A DNA stretch of 64,000 bases, from positions 1 to 64,000 of the forward strand of contig NZ_JYNP01000024.1 of NCBI RefSeq assembly GCF_000934755.1, in the 5' to 3' direction. The stretch comes from Desulfonatronovibrio magnus. GTDB lineage: Bacteria > Desulfobacterota > Desulfovibrionia > Desulfovibrionales > Desulfonatronovibrionaceae. Shown piece by piece: positions 36,160 to 44,533 of the stretch. Position 1 is the first letter of the stretch, and each line of letters starts with the position of its first letter. The notes beneath the pieces were generated by a model that worked only from the letters and a program-made list of their open reading frames with translations, was not told the DNA's origin and searched no databases. A program made the position numbers and the translations under genes.

Positions 36160-37548
36160 TTATCTTTGTACTAAGGTACCGATGGCTGCTCTAAGTCTGT
36201 ATTGTCCTACGATATAGTCGATTACAGCTGAGGCAAGCTGTGTTTGGGAGCGCCTCAGTGAGATTTCTGCGTCAATGAGATCAAAGTTGTCTGCCATGCC
36301 GTGTTGAAATTTTATTCTGGAAAGTTCGAGCTGACCTCTGGATTGATGGATCTGCTCTTCCTGATTGTCAATGGCTTTGTCAAGCCTTTCAAGGTTTCGA
36401 AGTTCCCTTTTGACTTGAGCGGTAATGTCATCTCTTGTGAAACTTTGTCTTCTTGCTGCCTGTTGCAAACTTATGAGGCTTTCTTCATATGCAGCTTTTT
36501 GAGAAGTTCTCCGTAAGTCTGTGCTGGATCCCAGGCTGATACCCCATGAAGTGCTGTCGGGCATGGAACCGGGAAATCTGGATGAAGAGTCACCTGCCTG
36601 GCTGAAAGATAAGATCACGTCCAGTTCTGGGAGAGTGTCTTTTCTTGCAACATCACTCAGTCTTCTTGATTCAGCCAGGGCATCTCTGACTTGCTCAATC
36701 TCTATACGATTGTCCATGGCAGTATCAATCATTTCCTGCTCATCAGGATAAATTCTGTCAACTTCCAATGGCAGGGTAACAGATATATCTCTTTCAAGCG
36801 GCAATGCTAAAAAAATTTTTAATGCATCCAGAGCGTCAATATATGACTCCTGGCTTCTAATAAGTTCATCTTCAGCCTGGTTAAGCTGTATTCTAACTCT
36901 GAACAGATCCATGGAGTTGACAAGGCCCATACGCTCTTTGATGGCAGTGGCCTCAGCCAGATCACTTAGCCTTTGATATGATTCTTGCCGTAAGCGGAGA
37001 AGTTCGCGCTGACGAACTACCTCATATCCGTTACGCACAGCTCCAAGTACTGTTTCAATTTCCCTTTGCTGCTGGGCTCTCAAAGCGCTTCTTGTACCAT
37101 AGCGAGCGCTATAGACACCTGACATAGTGTAATCACGTCCTGCCCCTCTTAGCAAGGGCTGAATGATACGCAGGTTAGCTCTGGAACGGTATTCATTGTC
37201 AATTCTTTGCACAGATGGAGTAATGTCTACTCTTGTACCGACCTGAGTCTTTCTTTCCAGACTGATTTCAAGATTCAAATCAGTATCTGTTGATGAATCA
37301 TCTCCTCCTGATACACCTATTCCGGCTCCAGGATAAATTTTAAGTTCAAAGTCAGACTCTGCAGACTCAAGGCGTAAGTTTGATCTGTGAATATCATCCC
37401 GAGCGTCAATCATTCCCCAATTGGCTTCAATGGCCCGGTTGACGATTCTTTCAAGGTCGTAAATGTCCTGGGCATGGGCTGGGAAATTCAAACAAACTAT
37501 TAAGATTAAAGTGCTAGTCTTTATTTTTCTGAAAAAAATACCAATCAT
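36160..37548 (-). CDS. TolC-family outer-membrane efflux protein
   Basis: The 462-residue protein has a signal peptide (cut likely after AHAQ, residue 27), then two internally related outer-membrane efflux repeats: RIVNRAIEANWGMIDARDDI near 33 and the region from about 250 (DTAMDNRIEIEQVRDAL), each followed by long coiled-coil helices. The length and repeat structure fit the TolC/OEP family. It serves as the exit duct for the adaptor and ABC genes 53 bp downstream. In this context it could also export a product linked to the kinase/caspase genes upstream. Confidence 0.9.
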   Translation of the reverse strand: MIGIFFRKIKTSTLILIVCLNFPAHAQDIYDLERIVNRAIEANWGMIDARDDIHRSNLRLESAESDFELKIYPGAGIGVSGGDDSSTDTDLNLEISLERKTQVGTRVDITPSVQRIDNEYRSRANLRIIQPLLRGAGRDYTMSGVYSARYGTRSALRAQQQREIETVLGAVRNGYEVVRQRELLRLRQESYQRLSDLAEATAIKERMGLVNSMDLFRVRIQLNQAEDELIRSQESYIDALDALKIFLALPLERDISVTLPLEVDRIYPDEQEMIDTAMDNRIEIEQVRDALAESRRLSDVARKDTLPELDVILSFSQAGDSSSRFPGSMPDSTSWGISLGSSTDLRRTSQKAAYEESLISLQQAARRQSFTRDDITAQVKRELRNLERLDKAIDNQEEQIHQSRGQLELSRIKFQHGMADNFDLIDAEISLRRSQTQLASAVIDYIVGQYRLRAAIGTLVQR

Positions 37549-37733
37549 TTGTGCTTGCTATCTCTAAGTCAGTTTGATTGTGAAAAAAATAATGGTTTTT
37601 TCATATTATTCTGATTTATAGATAATGATTAATTTTCGAGCCAAGCTTAGCAATTACGATGGGGATCCGGTCCAAAATGTGTGCATTTGCAGCATGGTGA
37701 GCAGTTATGATTATTTTTATTTTATATTTTACC

Positions 37734-37774
37734 GGGTGCTGCCGTTCAAGGTGAAGTGTAATCAGGCGGCACCC
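37734..37774. terminator. Possible hairpin between the exported protein and TolC genes
   Basis: GGGTGCTGCC pairs with GGCGGCACCC (one G-T pair) around a 21-base loop, about 27 bp beyond the stop of the gene ending at 37801. No good T-tract follows on the minus strand, so termination is weak at best. It may separate the TolC-ABC genes from the array upstream. Confidence 0.3.
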
Positions 37775-37800
37775 AGTAAAAATAATTAAATATTTTGAGA

Positions 37801-38862
37801 TTATCCTGGAATAAAGGTATATGTCCAGGTCTTTGTGTATGAAGGACCCCAAGCTGGTACTGAAACCGTTACAGTATCAGTTACTCCGGGATCAGCTCCT
37901 TCAATAACAAAGCTGATTTGACCACTATTGTCAGAAATTTCCGTTCCACTGCCAGACCATCCATCTGTTCCCTGCCAGCTGTAGTCAACTTTAACACCTA
38001 GTGAGTTAACCCTTACATAAACAGTAACATCCTGGCCAGCTACAGGGTTAGAGGGCACATGCCATGAGCTCCAAGTTTGAGGATCAACTGGATCTGGGGA
38101 TGGCGAAGAGCCGCCACCACCAGAGCTGCCTCCAGCTGCGGCTGCGCCTCCTACTGCAGCAGCAGCGCCAACACCAAGGGCTACTGCACCAGCTGTTCCA
38201 ATGCCTGCAGCACTGGCACTAACTGTACCAGCAGTAGTTGCTGCGGCTGCAGACCCACTGGTTGATGAAGTGAGCTGGTAAAGTCCACCTGCTACTACAC
38301 CGAATCTTGCGCCAGATTCAACAGCGTTCATGGCAATATTGTCGGTAAAACCAGGGACATCTGCTGGTACCTGGTCCAGCTCCATACTGACGTGGATTTC
38401 ACTGTCAGCTGGGATGTCCTGCCAGGCAGGAGCCTTATCCTTATCTTCCTGATTGATGACAAATGTTTGTGACTTGACAACCTCATTGTTGGCATTGACT
38501 GCCAGAAACAGGTATTCAATCTGCTCTGTTGATCTGGAAGGAGCAGGAAGAACGCCTGCGAAGTTATTTCTTCTGGTATTGGTCATGGGTACAAAGACAA
38601 AGTCAGCTTCCCCGGCTGATTTAAAGTAGCAGCGAACCAGTTCAATTCCACTGGGGTCAGACACCTGTGCCTCAAGCTGAATCCGGTGTTCAGGTACAAA
38701 GTACTTGGGAGCAGTATGTCTCATGTTGGTCTGCGCTGAAGTTTCAGCGGCCATAAGAGCGGGTGCCAGGGTAGACAATACAAGTGAGAGGCACATGAAG
38801 ATAATCAGCGATTTTTCACCTGCACTGCGAAACTGTTTGATCCAGGGCATAATTCTTGTCAT
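37801..38862 (-). CDS. Exported Gly/Ala-rich protein of unknown function
   Basis: I do not recognise the family. The 353-residue protein has a signal peptide (hydrophobic about 19-37, cut near LMAAE). A beta-sandwich-like region (about 45-145; LEAQVSDPSGIELVRCYFKS) resembles Ig-like or periplasmic sensing domains. A very Ala/Gly-rich hydrophobic stretch (about 205-245) resembles a glycine-zipper membrane segment, followed by a GGSSGGGGSSPSPDP linker and a second beta-rich domain (about 258-353, VPSNPVAGQDVTVYVRVNSLGVKVDYSW) like an Ig or carbohydrate-binding fold. It follows the GNA1162-like gene by 38 bp. A membrane-inserting oligomer is conceivable but unproven. Confidence 0.75.
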   Translation of the reverse strand: MTRIMPWIKQFRSAGEKSLIIFMCLSLVLSTLAPALMAAETSAQTNMRHTAPKYFVPEHRIQLEAQVSDPSGIELVRCYFKSAGEADFVFVPMTNTRRNNFAGVLPAPSRSTEQIEYLFLAVNANNEVVKSQTFVINQEDKDKAPAWQDIPADSEIHVSMELDQVPADVPGFTDNIAMNAVESGARFGVVAGGLYQLTSSTSGSAAAATTAGTVSASAAGIGTAGAVALGVGAAAAVGGAAAAGGSSGGGGSSPSPDPVDPQTWSSWHVPSNPVAGQDVTVYVRVNSLGVKVDYSWQGTDGWSGSGTEISDNSGQISFVIEGADPGVTDTVTVSVPAWGPSYTKTWTYTFIPG

Positions 38863-38900
38863 AATTCCTCCTAAATGGGTTAAAAAATTAAAAGATATCT

Positions 38901-39584
38901 TTAGTCTGTTGCGCTTTGAACCTGAATAGCTCTTTGAAGCAGGTTGTCCTCCTGGATAGTAATTTTTCCAGGGGGCAGAGTTTTGAGCATTTCCTGTACC
39001 AGCCAGGCTATTCTATCAGATCTGGAAGCTGAAGAGTGGGCCATCAGGTTGATGATAGCGTTAAAAGGGTCTATCTGCCATTGTCTGTGAGCAGTACGCC
39101 ATTGTTCACTGCGCCACAGAAGTTGACCTGTCTGGCAATGAGTCAGTCTTAATGAACAGGAAACTACAACTGCATCATATACGCCCTGATGAATCGAAGC
39201 AGACTGATCCACTTGCCCCAGGAGTACCGCCTCAGTATTGAGTTTGCTGCATAGACGCTCAAGACTTATTCCCTGCAGTTGTCCAGGGGTCTGGATGCCC
39301 AGGTCATCCATTACATCTTGTACAGCTTCAACTGAAACTCTGCGGTAACCCTTGGCTTGCAGCCTCTGGTAAACTTCGCTGTACAAAACATCTTCAAGCT
39401 CAGGCTCCAATGAAAAGTTATCCATAGGTAAAACAGCGATCACATTGGGGGAGTACTTTTCATACTGGGGATTTACTTCCCAGAATTCCTGATCCTCTCT
39501 GGATTGTGCATGACCTGATGTTGCCATGGTTAAGCAAACCCAGGAAAAGAGTGTAATCAGCGTACCAGCCTTTTTGAAAAACAT
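38901..39584 (-). CDS. GNA1162/DUF799-like envelope protein
   Basis: The 227-residue protein has a signal peptide ending near GHAQ (about 26). The core VIAVLPMDNFSLEPELEDVLYSEVYQRLQAKGYRRVSVEAVQDVMDDLGI and the following SKLNTEAVLLGQV strand fit the GNA1162 (DUF799) family, a relative of the CsgG/TolB N-terminal fold. In that family the partner is usually a CsgG-like protein, and here one is encoded 26 bp upstream. Unlike classical members it lacks an evident lipobox. It is probably periplasmic; the role is unknown. Confidence 0.75.
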   Translation of the reverse strand: MFFKKAGTLITLFSWVCLTMATSGHAQSREDQEFWEVNPQYEKYSPNVIAVLPMDNFSLEPELEDVLYSEVYQRLQAKGYRRVSVEAVQDVMDDLGIQTPGQLQGISLERLCSKLNTEAVLLGQVDQSASIHQGVYDAVVVSCSLRLTHCQTGQLLWRSEQWRTAHRQWQIDPFNAIINLMAHSSASRSDRIAWLVQEMLKTLPPGKITIQEDNLLQRAIQVQSATD

Positions 39585-39610
39585 AATCTTACCTTACCAT
39601 TTTTCTAAAA

Positions 39611-40384
39611 TTAATTCAATATAACGCCACTGCCATCCTGCCTTATTTCCGGCTGTTTCGGCGCTTCCGGTTGTGACGGAGTTGTCGGCCTGCTGTGTCT
39701 GTTATAAGTTGAGATAAGCTCTACCAGGGCCTGGCCTATGGCCATGTCCAGAGCATCGTCTCCAGCGCTGCTGTCCCATGAACCAACCTGTCCGCCGGCA
39801 GGTCCTCCGGAAAAAGTCTGACGTATGGTATGTTCTCCCTGACCTGTGGAAAGATATTCTCCTGTCTGGGCATTCTGGAGGAGAAGGTCCACCCTGACGG
39901 TTGTATCTACAGTTCTTGCTCGGGATGTAGCACTGACCTGGGAATGGGTATGAACGTTGAATCTTGTAATGGCTCCGGAAATAAAATACTCACAGAGTAG
40001 AATTCTTCTGGCTCTCTGCATGTTTTCAGGACTTCTGATGATATCCACCTGACTTAAAGTATCCCAGTCAAAAAGACGTTTCATCTCTTCCCATTCCACA
40101 ACCCTGAAATAGCCTGCTCTGAGCAGGTGTGAGGCAAGAAACTGGCCGGAGGTGTCCCACAATCGGTCAGCGGAATAGGTGCTTTTGTTTTCAAAACCGG
40201 CAATAGCCACCAGCTCTCTGTCAGCAGGAGGCGGGGGTATTCTGCTCCAGTCAACCCTTTGCTCCTGGTCCTGCAATTGTGGCGGAGGTGATGAATATTG
40301 TCCTGAGTGATGGGCCTGGCATCCAGTGAGAGCCATTGCAAACATTAATAACGCAAACAGTGTTACTTGAAATTTTAATCTCAT
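39611..40384 (-). CDS. CsgG-like outer-membrane lipoprotein
   Basis: The 257-residue protein has a lipoprotein signal (lipobox LTGC, Cys22), a Pro-rich tether, then VAIAGFENKSTYSADRLWDTSGQFLASHLLRAGYFRVVEWEEMKRL, which is the CsgG N-terminal fold, and an LLCEYFISGAITRF strand. CsgG proteins form secretion pores or act as periplasmic accessory lipoproteins; the transmembrane beta-hairpin region is not obvious here, so pore formation is uncertain. It lies 25 bp after the caspase-like gene and 26 bp before the GNA1162-like gene. Confidence 0.8.
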   Translation of the reverse strand: MRLKFQVTLFALLMFAMALTGCQAHHSGQYSSPPPQLQDQEQRVDWSRIPPPPADRELVAIAGFENKSTYSADRLWDTSGQFLASHLLRAGYFRVVEWEEMKRLFDWDTLSQVDIIRSPENMQRARRILLCEYFISGAITRFNVHTHSQVSATSRARTVDTTVRVDLLLQNAQTGEYLSTGQGEHTIRQTFSGGPAGGQVGSWDSSAGDDALDMAIGQALVELISTYNRHSRPTTPSQPEAPKQPEIRQDGSGVILN

Positions 40385-40409
40385 GATTTATACCTGAAAG
40401 TGCTTAAGG

Positions 40410-42527
40410 TTATTGAAGTCTGACCAGAGGCAGGTCAGTTCCCTGCATCCTGAAGTAGGGGTGCTGCTGGCCGTTGGTCAATCTTGGAACTTGCCTGGAA
40501 ACAAACTGAAAAACTTCGTTTAAGGAAACGTATCCGTCCCTGTCATAATCTGCCTCGCCGCGCATGGCATTGACAAGGGCATAGGTAAATGCTCCATGCC
40601 CGGTAAAGTCTGGATCAAGGCGAAACTTGTCTGATTCCAGTGATACTTCTCCTGCCTTGGAAGCGGACAGGATATAGGTACCACTGGCTGCACTTATGGC
40701 ACCAGCTAAATCTTCACCTGTTCCGAGATTGCGCATGCCCACCTGCAGGGCTCCAGCATGACAGGTATCCATAGCGACTATTATTTTATCAACATTATGA
40801 GAGAGAATTCTGATGGATTCTTCAAAGTCAGACATTCTCAGTCCAGTAGATAAAAGATTGTTGAAATCAGAGTCAGAGGGCATGAAATAGTATGAGCCTG
40901 ACTGGCGATGCTTAATACCATGACCGGCCATGAATATAAAAATAATATCATTGGGAGCTGCCTTACCAAGATGAGTTGTAATGGCTTCAATTATTGCGTT
41001 TCGTGTCACATCCTCGTTTACAAGAGTCTTAAAATGAACTTCAGAAAAGGATTTGCCTTCATGGGCCTTGAAAAATCGTTCCAGCTTGAGGGCGTCCTGG
41101 TCAGCGTATCTAAGACTGATGGACGAACTGGTGTATTTGGAAACCCCAATGGCAAGCCCCCAGAAAACAGGCTTGCCTGAGGGTGATACAGGACCGAGTG
41201 AGCCTGAAGAGGCAGCAGCCCAGCCTGATTCGCCTCTCGCTATTTCCAGAGCCTTTCTGGTAATGTTGCCATGAATGTCAGCGGCCTGGATGGAAATAGT
41301 GCTGGTGGAGTCGTCCAGAGCGAGTTCGTGCATAAAGTGGCCAGTATCTGAAAAAGGAACGTCCTGGTCATTTACCCGGACAAAAAGGATATCACTTTCA
41401 TCACGGACAATGCCTTCAATTATAGTGCTTTTTATTTCAGGCCTCATGGCTATCTGAAAACCTCTCGTGACCTCAGGACGCAATAAGACCAGTTCAGGAG
41501 GGCTTGTATCGCTTCCTCTGTCTACTGCCAGATCTTTTGTTGACATTCGTCCGACAGTATTGACTGCCATAATCAAAAATCTATTTTCCCCAGATCCAAG
41601 TTCCACAGAATGCTGAAATCTTCCATCGTTATCATGCTCTACCTTTTCACCATTAATCCTGACCTCAGTTATGCCTCGAGAGTCGATGGCCATTCCCTCG
41701 ATGGTCAGTTCTCTTTGTCTGGCAACTGGAATAAAGCCTCTTGTGGCTGGGGGATTCAAGATGACCAGTTCAGGACCATTAGTGCCAGCAGGTTGAGCTT
41801 GAGCTGCTTCTTCCTGCTGCTCTGCTGATTGAGGCTGCAAAGCCGCAGCTTGAGTGGGCTGTGTGTCTGCTGGTTCGGGTTGCTGGGCTGAAGGCTCTGG
41901 TCTTGGGGCAGGTCTTGGGGCAGGTCTCGGCGTAAGAGATGATTTATAAGTTGACAACTGGCTTCTATCCTGTGCAGTCAGGCTGGAGGGCAGTTTTCGA
42001 GATGCAATTTGGGCTATTTCCTGAGACAGTTTCTGATAATTGGAATGGGAAGCTTCCTGTCCAGAACGGCTTGCAGTTGTAAATGACAGGCTGTCCATGT
42101 CAATTGTTCTTCCGGTTGCAGCGTTCACGATTCTGTATGAAGCTGAAGTAGCAGCCCTGCTCATCTGCATATTCAAAACTTCTTCCTGGGAGACCTGAGT
42201 TCTGACTTTTGCGCTGACAACAAACGCTGCGTTGTTCAGGACTGCTGCTTTTCTAAGTTCGGACATTGCTCCAGACCTGGCTGATTCTACTTCCTGTCTG
42301 GAAAGTCCACTCATTGGAGAGATATCATCGGAGGTCATTACTTCAAAGTCCTGCCTGAGAAGGTTTCTCGCTATGAGCATTTCGGTTTCTTTAATCAGGG
42401 ATGAACTGGTTTCGTCTCCTCTTTCCTGAACAACATTGATTAGTATTTTAGGAGTTGAAGCAACCACGCTTTGAGCATGCAAGGCAAAAAAAATGATGAA
42501 TATTGTAATTAAAAATATTTTTTTCAT
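40410..42527 (-). CDS. Periplasmic caspase-fold (peptidase C14) protein with tandem Ig-like domains
   Basis: The 705-residue protein has a signal peptide (cut near VVAS, about 23), a CsgG/TolB-like N-terminal region (25-190), a Pro/Ala/Gln linker (200-250), two clearly duplicated Ig-like domains (252-338 and 344-432, both opening PELV-L-x-P-x-x-TRGF), then the caspase fold (455-690). The catalytic pair is visible: His536 in FMAGHGI and Cys589 in MDTCHAG. A DYDRDGYVSLNEV segment (660-672) looks like an EF-hand calcium loop, and calcium often activates metacaspases. It should cleave after basic or acidic residues in envelope proteins; the target is unknown. It lies 43 bp after the kinase gene. 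Confidence 0.88.
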   Translation of the reverse strand: MKKIFLITIFIIFFALHAQSVVASTPKILINVVQERGDETSSSLIKETEMLIARNLLRQDFEVMTSDDISPMSGLSRQEVESARSGAMSELRKAAVLNNAAFVVSAKVRTQVSQEEVLNMQMSRAATSASYRIVNAATGRTIDMDSLSFTTASRSGQEASHSNYQKLSQEIAQIASRKLPSSLTAQDRSQLSTYKSSLTPRPAPRPAPRPEPSAQQPEPADTQPTQAAALQPQSAEQQEEAAQAQPAGTNGPELVILNPPATRGFIPVARQRELTIEGMAIDSRGITEVRINGEKVEHDNDGRFQHSVELGSGENRFLIMAVNTVGRMSTKDLAVDRGSDTSPPELVLLRPEVTRGFQIAMRPEIKSTIIEGIVRDESDILFVRVNDQDVPFSDTGHFMHELALDDSTSTISIQAADIHGNITRKALEIARGESGWAAASSGSLGPVSPSGKPVFWGLAIGVSKYTSSSISLRYADQDALKLERFFKAHEGKSFSEVHFKTLVNEDVTRNAIIEAITTHLGKAAPNDIIFIFMAGHGIKHRQSGSYYFMPSDSDFNNLLSTGLRMSDFEESIRILSHNVDKIIVAMDTCHAGALQVGMRNLGTGEDLAGAISAASGTYILSASKAGEVSLESDKFRLDPDFTGHGAFTYALVNAMRGEADYDRDGYVSLNEVFQFVSRQVPRLTNGQQHPYFRMQGTDLPLVRLQ

Positions 42528-42570
42528 ATGGATCCTCCTTGATGAAAAAGGTTTGTGACATACATGGCTG

Positions 42571-44343
42571 TCATTGCTGGATCAAGTATGTAGTAGTTGT
42601 ATGTTCAATATTTAGATTCTGCAGGGTTTCAAGCCTTGAAATCAGTTGCGTAGACTTCTTGGAATCTTCTGGTCCTACCACGAGAAAAGGGGTTGTCTGG
42701 CTGAATGATGAGCCCATCAGGTCAAAAGGTCTGGATGAAATGAGGGCTACCAGCTTGTCTGTGCCTGCAGGGCCTGTCACCTGCAAATCAAAGCCCATTT
42801 GTTCGTTGGGAACAGAGTACCTTCTCCCAGGCTGTATGAACTGACTGGATGAAAAATAGTTGGGAAAAACCTGTATAACTTCCCCCTTGGTGGTAAGAGT
42901 CAGAATTGTTAAATAACCAGGTTCAGTGCTTTCAAAGAAAAAACTTATGGGCTCTCCAATTCGATATGAACTTTTGTCTGTCCAGACAGAAAAACTTTCA
43001 GATGATTGTTCATTTCCTATATTCAGTATGATGTCGAAAAGTGATTTTTCCTGTACAGGTGCTGGATCTGGGCTGACTGGATCTGGATCAAACTGAGGTG
43101 AATGTTCAGGCAAAGATGCAATCTCCAATGGAGGTTCTTGTTCAGAAAGCTCATGATCTACCTGTGCATCCGGAACAGTTTTTTGAGTTATCTCCGCTGT
43201 TGCAAGCTCTTCCTCCTGTTTTCCTAAAGGAATAAGGATTGCCACGATGACCAGACTAACAACAAGTATCGTACTGAGGAATAAAAGTTTTTTATTCATC
43301 AAGACATCAACTAAGTTAGCTGGAGAAAGCTTTTGATCTTTTTTGTCTGACTGATTTTCCTCTCTGCTTTGAGAAATACCTGTCGAGTCTAATATTGTTC
43401 TATCTTCCTCAAGTATTGTAGAATCGATTACTGTCTGGTCATCAAGTATGGTTTTCTCATCATCAAGGTCTTGAAGTGGATGTTGATCCTGATCAGGTGA
43501 CTGCAGCTTGCCTGTCTGAAAGTCCTGAAGATCATGAAGAAGAGCCTCACAACTCTGATATCTATTTTCAGGAACTTTATCCAGTAACCGCATTATGATA
43601 TTGCCAAGCTGCCTTGGAATATCCGGGGTTGTTGCTTCGGGCCTTGCTGGTATTTCGTGGGCCTGGGCATAATATATGGCACTTGTGTCTTTGCCGTGAA
43701 AAGGATGCTTGCCTGTAACCATTTCATAAAAAACAAGGCCCAGGCTATACAAATCACTTCTTGCATCAACTGGATCGCCCTTGATTTGTTCAGGACTCAT
43801 AAATCTTGGTGAACCGAGAACTGTATTTGGAGCAGTCAAATCATTGTCACCAAGGTCTTTGGAAATACCAAAGTCAGTGATTACTACCTTTCCCCGACTG
43901 TCAAACATTATATTTGAGGGTTTAATATCTCGATGTATCACCTTTCGCTGATGGGCATGACCCAAGGCTTCAGTTATTTCTAACATTAATTCCAATGCTG
44001 TCTTAGTTTCAAACGCACCCTCTCTTTTGATGCGGGCCTGGAAGTTTTCTCCCTCAATGAAAGGCATTATTATATAGTCAAATTCATCGTTGGTTCCAAA
44101 GTCATAAATGTCGATTATTCCTGGATGATCAAGGCTGGCAGCCAATTTGGCCTCTCTGTAGAACCTGGCCTTAAAATGTTCGTTTTTTACCAGTTCCTGG
44201 TGAATAATTTTTATGGCAACTTTTTTGCCCAGAGCTTTATGAATGCCCAAAAAAATCTTTCCCATGCCACCGGCCTGGATCAATTCTTTAATTTCGTACT
44301 TATCGCCCAAGGCGTTATGAATCAATGTCTGACTGTCGCTCAT
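42571..44343 (-). CDS. Transmembrane Ser/Thr protein kinase with DUF4384-like periplasmic domain
   Basis: The 590-residue protein has a PknB-type kinase domain (15-275) with GGMGKIF glycine loop, Lys45, HRD (137-139), DFG (157-159) and SPE. It is complete and should be active. A juxtamembrane acidic region (295-322) carries four Thr-hydrophobic-hydrophobic-acid units (T298, T304, T309, T316). One membrane helix follows (351-373), then an acidic/Pro linker, then a periplasmic domain (about 450-555; FSVWTDKSSYRIGEPISFFF) of the DUF4384 type. It probably phosphorylates itself and the neighbouring FHA proteins. A 190-bp gap separates it from the FHA genes upstream, where a promoter could lie. Confidence 0.93.
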   Translation of the reverse strand: MSDSQTLIHNALGDKYEIKELIQAGGMGKIFLGIHKALGKKVAIKIIHQELVKNEHFKARFYREAKLAASLDHPGIIDIYDFGTNDEFDYIIMPFIEGENFQARIKREGAFETKTALELMLEITEALGHAHQRKVIHRDIKPSNIMFDSRGKVVITDFGISKDLGDNDLTAPNTVLGSPRFMSPEQIKGDPVDARSDLYSLGLVFYEMVTGKHPFHGKDTSAIYYAQAHEIPARPEATTPDIPRQLGNIIMRLLDKVPENRYQSCEALLHDLQDFQTGKLQSPDQDQHPLQDLDDEKTILDDQTVIDSTILEEDRTILDSTGISQSREENQSDKKDQKLSPANLVDVLMNKKLLFLSTILVVSLVIVAILIPLGKQEEELATAEITQKTVPDAQVDHELSEQEPPLEIASLPEHSPQFDPDPVSPDPAPVQEKSLFDIILNIGNEQSSESFSVWTDKSSYRIGEPISFFFESTEPGYLTILTLTTKGEVIQVFPNYFSSSQFIQPGRRYSVPNEQMGFDLQVTGPAGTDKLVALISSRPFDLMGSSFSQTTPFLVVGPEDSKKSTQLISRLETLQNLNIEHTTTTYLIQQ

Positions 44344-44533
44344 CTGACTCTCTTATTTCTAAATTTGCAGTTTGAACTTTTAGCATGACCGAAACATTTC
44401 ATGGAAAAGGCTGTTTTTGAGTCCGCTTAACCTGGAATATGAATAAATCAACAATGCAAAAGTGTCGTCTTAAATCGTTATGTTCCGAAAATTTTTACAA
44501 ATTTACAAAAATACTGATATGGGTTTTAAAATT

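Noticed and set aside
41881-41939. Repeat-like CT-rich stretch in the caspase gene
   Set aside because: It is the coding sequence of a Pro/Arg/Ala linker (RPAPRPAPRP), not a DNA element.
40410-42527. Anti-phage caspase effector
   Set aside because: The protein has a signal peptide and lies among envelope genes; no CRISPR, CBASS, gasdermin or similar partner is nearby.
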